From the NCBI RefSeq assembly GCF_016802725.1, contig NC_052671.1, positions 8,351,501 to 8,415,500 on the forward strand: a stretch of 64,000 nt of DNA, given 5' to 3'. The stretch comes from Solenopsis invicta. Taxonomy: Eukaryota; Arthropoda; Insecta; Hymenoptera; Formicidae. The translations under genes were made by a program, and so were the position numbers. A model generated the notes under the pieces. That model saw nothing but the letters and a program-made list of their open reading frames with translations. It searched no databases and was not told the origin of the DNA. Below are positions 1 through 10,191 of the stretch, piece by piece. The number at the start of each line of letters is the position of its first letter. The first letter of the stretch is position 1.

Positions 1-784
1 ATAGCTCGCAAGTTTCATTTAACGATAACGAATTTCTACTTAAAAAAAAAAAAATATGATGGCATGCATTTCATTGTCCGCTGAGTGTTCAGCGTTCGAG
101 CGTCGCGTCCCCTTGAAAAGATCCAAATAGAAAGACGCTGCAGCGCAGGGTTGAAAAGAGAGCCACCTGCATTTAAATGATACCCCTTTGTCCGCAGAAT
201 TGTTCGTTCGACAAAGTAAAATTAGCGAGGCATTTAAAAGCCGCTAATAACTCTAAGAAGATCAAAGAGAATTTCAACAGCCACGGCGCGCAGAGACGGT
301 CGCAATCCCGGCCAGCGATACTCGTGATAACCAATTTGAGGGGACTAATTGGTGAAAATAAAATCACTTAGTACTTATGGTACGAATAAATGCTCGAGCG
401 CGGCGCGGCTACACGGCTAAAATCCGCCGATTGGAACATTTCGAGGAAGCGATCAGCAATTTTCGCACACGTGGGCGCTTTCCGCGTTTCGAACATTTGC
501 GGACAGATATCACGTATCTCTCCGATTACCAGCGAAAGAATTCGCTGATATACCGGGTGAACGCGAGCAAAAGTTCAGTTTACATAGAGGGACTCAAGTA
601 GTTCGCTCATAAGTAAAATGGTTTATTCAATCGATTTCCCAATAAACTCCGCTGTTCCCCAGAATCTCCCACGTTTCCCACGTTCTTCCGCCAATATGTT
701 ACGCACACTTAAAAGGGCTACATAAAACATTTATAAGAATGCCAAACCGTATTCAATAATACATTTAATATTTGAAATGAATTA
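1..784. other. Non-coding left edge, probably intron of the minus-strand secreted-protein gene
   Basis: This stretch lies downstream (in the gene's direction) of the splice donor at 913-914, so if the exon at 915-1201 is spliced it is intronic. It holds a short A-run near 42-53 and short open frames on both strands (for example 377-601 plus and 173-367 minus). None has a domain, a signal peptide or a convincing splice context. No cysteine-rich or repeated-peptide exon that could complete the neighbouring gene is visible here. Confidence 0.5.
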
Positions 785-908
785 TTAATACTTCGAAATT
801 TGTAGGAATATGAAATTTAATGTATGCTCATAAATATTTATAGGGACACGAAACATATCAAAAGGATTAGCAAACTCATGCATACATCTCTGAACCGTTT
901 TTATTATG

Positions 909-918
909 GCATACCTGG
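909..918 (-). other. Predicted 5' splice donor of the secreted-protein exon
   Basis: On the minus strand the sequence reads CCAG|GTATGC, a near-consensus donor. Reading through it gives 42 extra residues (to 785) rich in Phe, Ile and His, unlike the GC3-rich exon, and then a stop. A shift from coding-like to AT-rich composition at this point supports splicing here rather than read-through. Confidence 0.65.
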
Positions 919-1201
919 ACTTCTCGATCGCCCTGTTGTTTCTATAAGCGGCCATAGTGTCCATAGATCTGGAGTCGTAGTAACCGGTGGCCGCGGAGCT
1001 CCGATCGTACAACTCCGCGGAGTCCTCCTCCTCCTCCTCCTGCCAGATCCTGTCCACGTAATCGGGATCGTATTTGCCCTTGGCGCTTTTATCCCGGTGC
1101 TTCGTGGCCGCTTTCGGCCACCTTTTCTCCTGGCAGAACGCCAGGCTCGCCATCGTGACGCACAACAGAACGATCGGCAGCAGCGACTTCCTCGTCTTCA
1201 T
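915..1201 (-). CDS. First coding exon of a small secreted protein or prohormone (partial gene)
   Basis: Translation starts at ATG 1201-1199; an in-frame TGA at 1213-1211, four codons upstream, makes this the first usable Met. The exon encodes 95 residues plus two bases of codon 96. Residues 1-23 form a typical signal peptide: a basic start (MKTRK), a hydrophobic core (LLPIVLLCVTMASLAF) and a likely cut after Cys23, leaving an N-terminal Gln. The mature part begins QEKRWPK, is Lys/Arg-rich to about residue 43, has a run of five Glu at 55-59, then a Tyr/Asp/Ser/Arg-rich stretch (including GYYDSRSMDTMAAYRNNR). Codons are strongly GC-ending, unlike the AT-rich surroundings. The exon ends at a strong donor, CCAG|GTATGCC (GT at 914-913). 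Signal peptide, dibasic site and acidic spacer fit an insect prohormone or cysteine-rich secreted precursor, but the defining C-terminal part is outside the window. Family not recognised. Confidence 0.68.
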
Positions 1202-1440
1202 CTCCTTGTCTCATTGAACACCGCGCGCTTGAAAGCCTCCCGTTGAACGTTCCCGACCTTATCCCCACGTACCGCCCCGACCACCACTTTCGTTTTCTTT
1301 GATTGATCGACGATTGATAGTCGACCCTACGAACTCGTCCCTACTTCTCCTTCGTTCGCTCTTTCCTCCCCCGCCCACAGCCTTGATCGTGTCCGATTGT
1401 TTGACCTTTTTCTTGGACCTCTCAAAGGCAGTAATTAGTG
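1202..1440 (-). promoter_or_regulatory. Probable 5' leader or proximal promoter of the secreted-protein gene
   Basis: Immediately upstream of the ATG at 1201, the minus strand is purine-rich and moderately GC-rich, with an in-frame stop at 1213-1211. I see no TATA box at a usual distance and cannot place the transcription start. The leader could instead be interrupted by a 5' UTR intron. On the plus strand, a long pyrimidine tract ending CCGCCCACAG at 1380 resembles a splice acceptor, but it points the wrong way for this gene and has no matching exon. Confidence 0.3.
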
Positions 1441-2949
1441 GACTGCAAAACGGATCGTAATTCTCTATTCAGTTTAAAGGAAATACGCTACTCGACATTT
1501 GTATGTACGCGATGATAATGCTTTGTTTCGCTATCTTTAGTTTATGATTAAAAAAAAAAGAAAAAAAAAAGCGCAGCAAACTAGAATATTAGTCGCTTAT
1601 TGCGATCGGAGTTATACCGCGTGAAAAGGAATGCATAAATAAGCATACGAGAAATGTTTGCGAGTTCTGTAGTAATTGACCCTTTTAACCCACGAGTCTT
1701 ATGTTAGAATTAAACGCTTAAGCGATTCAGAAAGTGTCAGAAGGAATGTGCAATGTTATTCCTCTACTTTTCAATTTCCGAGGTTAATAATGAAATGCAT
1801 CCGAGTAACAGGGCATGTAAAAAGAAAAAAAAGGCGCTTCCTTGTCTGGAATTACATCCAAACCTCGTTTAAATTGGACATCTAAAACGTTATCCCTTTA
1901 AGCCGTGAGGACGTAAAATCCGAGTAGAATTTATATTTCGTTCTATTTTTAATGAGTACCACACTCTCGTACACACACAATTCGCTCGCAGTACCTGCGG
2001 ATTAAATGCGACGCGGTTGCCCCACGAGAAAAACACTCTGGGTTATTTCCGCGCTCTTGTCCTCCTCCTACGCGCCCTCCTCTCTTCCACCCCCAAGGAG
2101 GGTAATCGATCGATCGTCCGCGTTCGTCCAGGCTCGCGTGAACCCTCTCCGATTCTCCCTTCCCCGTGCGGGCTCCGGGTAACCCGGTTTCAAACTCGCG
2201 GGGGGTGTTTCCTTTCCCGGAAGAATCAGAAGTCTTGAGGTTGCGCGAGCTTCCGCAAAGGGGTTGCGAACAACAAGTAAGATTGACCGCGATTGACGCC
2301 TCCGCGATATCTTCTTCACAGCAACTTCTTATTGAAGACGAAGTACATTTTGGCCTTCATAATTGCGCCGTCCTCGCACGCCGTAATTATCTGTTGAACA
2401 AAAATCGAAAACGTTTAGCATGGGGTGATCTGTTGAGATATTGAAAAGCGATGAGATAAAATTGTCAATAAATTTTCAGCAGATAGATTTTTGAAATAAT
2501 TAAAAGTTTGAAGTTTTACAAAATTTAGCACACTTGAAAGTACATTCCTCAAATATCGCAAATGCATTTCTTATTTCTGCGTCTCTCTCGTTTCTTTCTG
2601 TGCAAATATGTTAAGTGTAATGTAGATGAAAAAATGTAGATAACTATGGTGTATACACACATACACAGTTTAATTTAATTAAGTAAATTTGCATAGAGTG
2701 CTTAAGCGGATATTTAAGCGTATCCGCTAATTACGGTTACATAAAAACGTGACGACGGCTTCTAAACTAATTCGCAAATTAATACGGTAATGCCCGTGGC
2801 ACGACTGCGCACGATATAATTTCTGTACGGTTCTTATGACTGGCGCATTGCAACTGAATATTCCGTTGGTAACTTCAAATGATATTTAAATAGAAATGAA
2901 AATATTTGTCGTTATTTTCCTCTAATTCTACCGGGAAATAAAAAACAAG
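1441..2949. other. Non-coding, no gene seen
   Basis: This is AT-rich background with an A-tract at 1549-1570 and a more GC-rich, pyrimidine-rich patch at about 2010-2320. The open frames there lack protein character. Nothing else is supportable. Confidence 0.6.
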
Positions 2950-3034
2950 TCATAATTTGATTAAAATATACACGTACTGTATATTTTAATCAAATTATGA
3001 TTTACTTTTCATTATGATTTGATTAAAATATGAA
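2950..3034. repeat. Perfect 21-bp inverted repeat plus an adjacent partial third copy
   Basis: The arms 2950-2970 and 2980-3000 are exact reverse complements (21 of 21) around a 9-base spacer. A third, imperfect copy in the orientation of the left arm lies at 3009-3034. The core motif is TTTGATTAAAATAT. This could be the tip of a degenerate MITE or a small palindromic element; the copy number elsewhere is unknown. Confidence 0.85.
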
Positions 3035-3054
3035 AATGGTAATTTTTTTGCAAA

Positions 3055-3074
3055 CGTCCAACGGACGTTGGACG
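3055..3074. repeat. Short perfect inverted repeat
   Basis: CGTCCAAC and GTTGGACG are separated by four bases (GGAC), a hairpin with an 8-bp stem, GC-richer than its surroundings. Confidence 0.6.
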
Positions 3075-3285
3075 AAGGGAAGGAAGAAAAACGAATAAAT
3101 TCCGGAAAAAGGCACGAAGATATAATTAATACGATATAATTAATTATAACTAATCAGACATGATATAACCGATATAACTAATTATAATAGTTTAGCGTCG
3201 CTATTGGGCATTTTAATTAAATACTGCGGCTAAACCTGCGAGTGACACGTAGCCAGCCATTACAGAAATGCGTCAGAGCTGAAAA

Positions 3286-3293
3286 TGACGTCA
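3286..3293. promoter_or_regulatory. Perfect CRE-type palindrome TGACGTCA
   Basis: Exact match to the CREB/ATF consensus octamer. It is one of six in the window (also 7533, 32384, 35000, 44222, 53975). Function is not shown by sequence alone. Confidence 0.35.
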
Positions 3294-3554
3294 AAATTAT
3301 GAATGCATGTTGTTACTCCAAACACACGTTAATAATAAATACATATTCTCGGGTTTTCAATTGTTATCTCGTAATAACTTTCATTGTGCATTCGTAAACC
3401 GCGTCCCTTATACGTACGCGAACAATGTAATTATCATATATTTCATACACGCAAAATGACTACACGTATTATATCTCTAGGAAAGATCTGGTTAATTAAC
3501 CCGGGTGTAGATATGCACGCTGTTAAAATTTAAATGAAAGCGCGTCTACTCGTA

Positions 3555-4196
3555 TATCAATTGTCACGATCTTTGCCAGCATTAATATCTGTCGGGCACG
3601 TGCGAACCCGTCGCGAAAATCGCGACTTCCCGAAAGCGATTAAAGAGAAAAAGCCAGTTTTGATTTTTCGTGAAAGTCAGTCTGGATTATCTGTAACATT
3701 TTATCGAGACTATCGTATAATTGCGCGAGATGTTGCAATACATTGCAAATTTGCTTGCTCACGTTATATTTCAGCGCGTACAAACGCTCCCCCATCTCAA
3801 AGTCCCGCGTCTAATTATAGTAAATCAAGATGATTTTCTCTTTGGATTGCCACCAAAGACGCTCAAGTGTGCTCGCTAATTAGAATTAAGCATTTATCAC
3901 GATTCTCGTCAGCATTAATAAAACCATTAAAACGCGTGCGATACTATCGCAATAAATTGCGACTTTCCGGAAAAGATGAGAGATAAATACAATTTTGATT
4001 TTTTTTTCGTTGAAAAACTAGTTAGCAACATATTATATAGAAGATGTGTTGTGCGCGAGACGTAGCAACGTTGCGAATACTCGCGACGTTTTATCGCGCG
4101 CGAACGCTTTTCTGTCTCTCAAAGTCCCATATCTAATTACAGTAAATCAAGTTAATTTTCTCTTTGAACTGCCATTGAATATGCTTTGCTAATTAG
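3555..4196. repeat. Diverged tandem duplication, two units of ~310-335 bp
   Basis: Unit 1 (about 3555-3883) and unit 2 (about 3888-4196) align along their length. Shared landmarks in the same order are CACGATCTTTGCCAGCATTA / CACGATTCTCGTCAGCATTA, a 'gaaaa..TTTTGATTTTT' segment, 'GCGCGAGA.GT', 'CTCAAAGTCCC..TCTAATTA', 'AGTAAATCAAG' and a closing GCTAATTAG. Many substitutions and small indels show it is old. No reading frame is conserved between the two, so it is not a coding repeat. Confidence 0.85.
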
Positions 4197-6397
4197 GTGT
4201 TTGCTCCACGTAAACTCACACATAAATGATACGTCAGAGATTTTACTACCGGATCGATCTTTGTCATTAAGAAGCAACAAGAAGCTTAAACAGGAAACTC
4301 CGATGTATCTGCATCGATTTTATAAAGATAATTTTGGACTAAGTAATTTTGAATGAAGTAGAGTATAATTTTGAGCCTTATAACGATGGGACTCTTTGAC
4401 AAATTGAGAGCTTAAATTTTATTAGACTAATTTGCATACAAAGTGATTCTAAAACAGGTTGTTAAAGGCAAGACGTGCTCTTTGACACGTTCGAGGACCG
4501 ATCTTCGTTGGTGTCTCGAGCCGTCCGCGATCTTTTAATTTTCATCAACGAGCGAATCTCGAGTAAACTTCCGATTATAAATTTGTTTATGCCAAATTCC
4601 ATATCGGAATAATAATAATAATCTTGTCATTTAAAACAGAAATAACGCTCCTTTCCATACCTGACGTTTCCATATCCGAAATTTAATTACTGAGAAATTT
4701 ATTTTCCGCTCCGTTTATGAGGATAAAGAAAGATCGTTGGTGCTTCTTAATGCTAAAAAAAGATTGGAGAAAAGGCACGGTTGACGACAAAGTTTAGTGG
4801 CTTGATTTCAAATCACGTAAACTCCAGACCCCAGGAGTTTGATTCGTTTCTCTCATTTATCCTTCCCTCCGCCCTTCGCCCGTCCCTTTGTCGACGACGA
4901 TCTTCCGTTTTTCTACTCGGTCTCGCGCGCCTCTTACCCCGGCAATGCCGGGATACTTACACCGCCCATTTCGAATTACGACGTCAGCAACGAGGAAAAT
5001 CGCACAGATAGTTCTCGGAACTAAATGTCCGTGGAACGAGCGGTCGTTCGACGAAGAGGAATTTTTTTTGGTTCGCGTGAGGAAGCACCGTACACTTGGC
5101 ATTCTAACAATTACTTCGACGTATCAACCTCTACAGAAGGAACGCGCGGAAATTGCAGTTGTAACTCGGATAGTGGCAGTCACGACCGTCGCTATCATAT
5201 TTCGTCGTTCCGTCGCATTTTATATAAGTCACTTTATGAAACCAGAGTGGGTCTCTTCTCGAGCAGGAAGTTATTCGTGTGAACGCTGCAGGAATCATAA
5301 GTAATATTCGCGTATTCTTCTCTGCCGTCGTTTTTGCCGTCGGGCGGAAGTCGAGACATGATGGTCGACTGTGCCAACGTCGATTATCTTGTGAATCATC
5401 AGCGATCCCGACGCTCGCTCGCTCGTGTCTTCTTTCATTTTATTTCCAATCTGCAGGATCACCGTATTCACGGTACATCTACACGGAGAAAAAAAAACCT
5501 AAGGTTGCCGCAACGGAATAATAATGTTATTACTCTCCTATCCAAAGAGTTGTGGGAACACCGCAGTACTTTGGAAGTGATCCATATGGTTCCCTCAACC
5601 TTAACGCGTAACAAGTGTTCAACTGCTATGCTTATGGATGTTACAACTATAATCTAACCGTATTATCAGATGACGACGGAATGCTGTCGAAAATATAATA
5701 GAGTCTGTTCACATGCAGCGCTTAGCAGCAAATTGATGACAGAAGCACAGCAGATCTACGCGTAGTTTAACAGAATGGCGATAGAAAGCGAGCAGAATAT
5801 CTCTCTTTATCGCCAATATACTATTAGATTAACTCGGGTTACACCAGCGAACTCTGCCGGAAGAATATGAATTTAATGCGGACGCAGTTGCTGCTGATCT
5901 GCTGAAATACTATAGACATTTCGCTGACTGAAATACAAATATACGCGCAAGAAAGATATCACGATATAACACACATTTTATGTGAAAATGCTTTCGGGAG
6001 TCGGTAGTAATACTACTTCTGTCCATTCTATTACTGTCAACGGAACTGAGCTCTCAGTGCTATAGCACGCTATATAGATCTTTCGTACTATTTGTCCTGT
6101 AGATCACGGTGGAGACATAACAATAATCCTTCGCGGTCGAAGCAACCATGTATGAAAGCATTTTAATCAAATGTTATTCGTCGTAAAAATTACGGTTGCG
6201 AGAACCGTATAGATGGACATATCTTGACAGCTGTATTCAATGCAATGTCAACATAACTTGAATTCACACGCGTTTCTTTTCCAAACATAGAAAATATGGT
6301 TGTGACAACCGTAAGTAATTTTTGTCCGACGTAAGGATCTAATTAAATGTACAGGTTCTAGACTTGATGTGACAGCGCGCGCGAATTTCGGAACAGT
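4197..6397. other. Non-coding, with small palindromes and a possible eroded transposon
   Basis: No gene is supported. Overlapping open frames at 4781-5657 are in mixed-composition DNA without domains. At 5482 there is ACACGGAGAAAAAAAAA, followed by a GGTTGC/GCAAC hairpin (5503-5514). Similar GGTTG..CAACC hairpins recur at 6191-6209 and 6299-6311. This may be a decayed element, but no matching opposite terminus was found. Confidence 0.4.
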
Positions 6398-6969
6398 TTA
6401 ATCCTTAACGATCACGGGGCCGTCTGTGTGACCTCGACGGAAGTTTTGGCCAAATCTTCTCTACGTTATTTCAATATCGAACTTCTGTCGCCATATAACG
6501 ACAGTTACAAGTTCCCTCGATGCGAGGAAGTTACCCGAAACACGTCAGTTCGTTTTCGTCAATTTATTTTCTCACAAATTATTCTCTTATACCAAATTAA
6601 ATATCTTTTTTTTTTTCAAAAAACGTGCACTGCTTTTTTCCCTTAAAGTGCTATATATATCTAAAGAATATACCTTAAAATTTTTTTGAAAAAATATTAA
6701 AAATCTAAAAAGTTACAATTTTTTAAAAGTAAAACATTTTTTTTACGTTCAATATCTTTTTGGTTCAATAATTTTCTACAGTGTTCGATTTAAAATTCAA
6801 CATACCATGAAATTAATTCACATTTTACACCGTTTGAATGTTCAGTAATTTTTTTTTACTTAAAACAATTAATAATTTGAACGCGACAAACATTCAAATT
6901 CAGTTGGGGCCATTTTGACCCAATATAATCGTTATAATATTTTACTGAAGTGTGATCGTTAAGGATTAA
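6398..6969. mobile_element. piggyBac-like MITE with TTAA ends and 14-bp perfect terminal inverted repeats
   Basis: TTAA occurs at both ends (6398-6401 and 6966-6969). Just inside are perfect inverted repeats: TCCTTAACGATCAC at 6402-6415 and its reverse complement at 6952-6965. Subterminal GGGGCC motifs also occur at both sides in opposite orientation. TTAA target duplication is the hallmark of piggyBac transposons. The ~570-bp interior is AT-rich with no transposase, so the element is non-autonomous. A 72-codon frame at 6428-6646 has no recognisable domain. Confidence 0.8.
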
Positions 6970-8655
6970 TTAGCTAACTTTAAAAATCCTTCGCATTTAA
7001 AAGCTATTTTAACCTCGACATTTTGGTATTAAGATTTTTATCTCGAAATGATGTCACGGATCTGTCATTAACGGATGTTTCGGTGAGTTTGGGACATCCT
7101 GTAGAGATTATAATTTTAATTTTTCAAAGATTGAACGCATTCTAGCATGAGAATAAAAACCGTGTATAACGGGAGCTTTAAACAGAGAATTTAAAAATTA
7201 ATATTATTATTATTATATAATAAGTGCTCATAGATTAACCTTTCTTCGATTCCTAGACGAGAAAAAGGATAAACTTAACTACTTTAAAGTTAAAGTTGTC
7301 GAGTAAGTATTCTCGTTGCGAAGACGGAAACGTGCAGACTTGGTGGTCTAGAAGTTATTCTAGATTTCGTGGGGGGTCTTTCAACGGCGGTCGACATTAT
7401 TCACGGTTTTACCAACAATACTGCGTCTCGAAGGGCGGCGGCCCCCTTTGTAAAGTTTCGAAAGTGGCTTCGTGAGAGGAAAGCGATCTCGCGAAGACCG
7501 TCGATGGTCGTCGGCGCGAATCACTGCGCTTCTGACGTCATAATCCAGCCCCGCCGGTTGATGGCTCGGTAGACAGATGGGAAATTGATGACAGATGGAA
7601 AAATCCCACGAGTAAGAGAAAGAAAATTTATTTCAGAGGATATTGACGTTGAAAATTAAGGAAGTGCGGAAGGAGATGACTGGAAGAGCTGAACAATTTT
7701 ATTTTTTTTTCCGGAGGTGAATTCCCGTTTAAATCACCACGTTTCACCCACCTAGGAGATAATGGTGTCGTCGGCCACTTAGTCGCTCGCGCGACTTGGG
7801 CGAATATCTTAATTCACCGTATAAATATCGCGATAACGATCGCAGAGAAAAGAGAAAGAAAGAGATGAGAGGGGAGAGAAGAGGCATCGTCGTCGTCGTT
7901 GGCGGCGGCGGCGGCGCCGATTAAAAGCCGGATACACGTACGATAAAACACGAGAACTTGTTCCGCGATAAGCCCGCACCTGAGAAGCGGAAGAATCCAC
8001 GTCCGTAAACTTATTCTTTCTGGCGAGGGAAGGGGAAGAAGAAAAAGAGGAAGGGTGGAAGGAATGCCTCCGAAAGTGCAGAATTATGGTCGACTTTCGC
8101 GTTAAGTTAAATACACACGCATAAATTCTGTCGTTTTATACTCACGTGTGTTGTGAAGTAAATGGAGATCCTTAAGTAGGTCTTATTTAAGGAAAAACAA
8201 ATTGCCTTTATACGAGATTACAAAGACTTTTCTTTCGCGTATTTTATTCTGCGAGCTCGGCGCGTTACGCCACTTACTTCATTCCTCAGTTCCGCTTTTG
8301 TTTTATGCGTAAAACAAAAAGGGGGAAAAAACGAGAAGTAATGCAAAACAGAAAGGAACGATTAATGAAAACGGAACGATAATAATGGGTCCATGGGTAC
8401 ATTCGCGCCTTCATTAAATGGCAGAGAATTATACCGTACCTAATTATTTAATAAAAACAAAAAAAGGACAGAATAAAAATGCGCACCTTTGTGATTTTCT
8501 GTTCTCTTGGAATCTGTTCGAGAGCTACAAAATGAAATTAAAAACCGAATAATTGAAATTGAGAAAAGGTCATAGCAGGATCTTTCAAGTGATTTTATAC
8601 ACAGTTTCTATTTCTTTTAAACTATGTGTGCCGTTACTTTCGGTTTCGAACACAG
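6970..8655. other. Non-coding, with a GGC/GTC triplet patch
   Basis: No gene is supported. The interval contains a CRE octamer at 7533-7540, a GC-rich patch at 7370-7570, and a cluster of GTC and GGC triplets at 7888-7918 flanked by purine-rich DNA (7841-7885, 8020-8065). Confidence 0.5.
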
Positions 8656-8833
8656 CTCTTAAATTAAATCGGAAAAATAATATCGCAGAACTAAGTTAAC
8701 AATCAATTTAATATTACTGATGCTAATTTTTTCTGAAATGGAGGATCATGGAGAGGCCAGTTAGCATCAACATAATATTAAATTGCTTGCCAATTTAATT
8801 CTGTAATATTATTTTTTTGACTCAATTTAAAGA
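8656..8833. repeat. Long imperfect inverted repeat (~70-bp arms)
   Basis: The left arm, about 8656-8727, pairs with the right arm, about 8761-8833. The inner pairs include CAATTTAATATTA with TAATATTAAATTG and TGATGCTAA with TTAGCATCA. The outer part pairs a 'cttAAATTaaatcgg' segment and AAAAATAATAT with 8800-8830. The ~33-base loop (8728-8760) is the only GC-richer part. This fits a palindromic MITE or a long hairpin transcript. It abuts the dispersed repeat at 8849. Confidence 0.75.
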
Positions 8834-8848
8834 TGTTTCAGTTACACA

Positions 8849-9425
8849 ATACGAGCTAAAAGTTACCAAAATTTAAAAGACTTCTTTAGGTTTTTTCTTT
8901 TTTTTCTAATTAACAAAAAATTTTAATCGCAAATGTCCAAATTTTAATCTTGAAAATAGCTTCAAAGAAAGAAACAATGAAAAATTTAATTTATAATGGT
9001 TTCTGCAATAAAAATTGCTATTTTATTTGCAGTTTTAAATAAATAACTTTAAATGAATAAGTGGATCTAAATAAAGTTTTGCACGAGTATTTACTAGTCT
9101 TATTAATATACGTAAACATTTTGATTTAATTACTTTCCATTAACTTTGCACACAAATAAATATAATGCAATATTAATATATAAATATATATAATTATATT
9201 ATCAATATATTAGTATATAAATAATATAATATTAGTAATGTAGTACAAATACTACAAAACGGGATTTTACATAAAAATCAAGAGTAAACAAAAAAATGTA
9301 ATAACTTTTAAAGCAATAAGTAAATCGTGCTAAAGTTTTACATAGATACTCAAACGTAATATTAGAATATTCTATAAAACTTTTATATTTTAGGTAATGT
9401 TTTGAGATATGATTCATGCATCTTT
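8849..9425 (+). repeat. Dispersed repeat family R1, copy A
   Basis: This copy shares an ordered series of blocks with 59583-60008 (same strand) and 26717-27125 (opposite strand). The blocks are an ACGAG.TAAAAGTTA start, a long T-tract and AACAAAAAA, TTATAATGGTTT.TGCA, TGGATC.AAATAAA, 'TACTACAAAA.G.GATTT', TAATAACTTTTAAA and a closing TAATGTTTTGAGATATGA. Copy A carries about 90 bp of extra TA-rich sequence at about 9150-9240. No transposase or reverse transcriptase is encoded. The class is unknown. Confidence 0.8.
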
Positions 9426-10073
9426 AAGAACTGTGTTTGAAATTAACGACGCATAATTTGAAAGAATTAGAAATTGTACGTAAAATCACCCTACAGACAT
9501 TATTTTAGTACCAAGATCTGCCTTGATTTAAATTGTTTTATACAAATCACGGTTTTGCTTGTAATATTAATTATTAAAAATCTAAATTGATCTTAAAATA
9601 CTAATTTTAAAAGTCTAAATTTAATTACGAATGAATGGGATACTTCGCCCAAGGGGAGCACACGGATCCCATGAAAAAGGTAATAGAGTAATTTAATCGA
9701 GTAATTATTCGAGTAACAGCTCATTTTTCTGGTTACATCGACGTAGGTATGTCAAAACCGACACTTCAGGCCGGATTCCCCGTATCGTTTCCCAGCCACC
9801 GGAGCAGACTTGTCCGGAATCCAAACGCCGCCACACTTCACCTCTTTCTCTTTTTTTTTCTCTCCTACGGGTGATCTTCGTTCGAACACGAGTAAGCGGA
9901 TGAAGTTGGACGTTTTTTGCTAGGCGATGGAATCTCGCATCGCGCAGCGAAATAGACAAATCCGCCGGCGATCCGAGATTCGAGGGAAGATGAATGGACG
10001 GCCTAAAAGTCCGGCGGATGCTTTGAATACGTATCGAATAGATCGAATACTTCATAGCTTCTGCAGCTGGTCC
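9426..10073. other. Non-coding, no gene seen
   Basis: AT-rich to 9700, then mixed composition. A long minus-strand open frame (to 10352) exists only because it reads through the GT microsatellite and has no protein character. Confidence 0.55.
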
Positions 10074-10158
10074 GGTGTGTGCGTGTGTCCGCGGGCGTGC
10101 GTGTGCGCCCGCGCGTGTGTATGTGCGTGCGTGTGCGTCCATGTATGTATGCGTGCGT

Positions 10159-10191
<33 letters not shown>
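10074..10191. repeat. (GT)n / (GCGTGT)n microsatellite
   Basis: Imperfect GT repeat with interspersed GCGT and ATGT units, ending in a pure (GT) run at about 10168-10191. Confidence 0.95.

Noticed and set aside
377..601. 74-codon plus-strand frame with a downstream AATAAA
   Set aside because: Arg-rich, no domain, no splice context; likely chance in CpG-rich DNA.
785..914. Read-through continuation of the secreted-protein frame to a stop at 785
   Set aside because: Composition changes from GC-ending to AT-rich codons exactly at a strong splice donor, and the 42 extra residues look like translated intron.
1336..1380. Plus-strand splice-acceptor-like pyrimidine tract ending CAG
   Set aside because: Opposite to the only supported gene and followed by no coding-like sequence.
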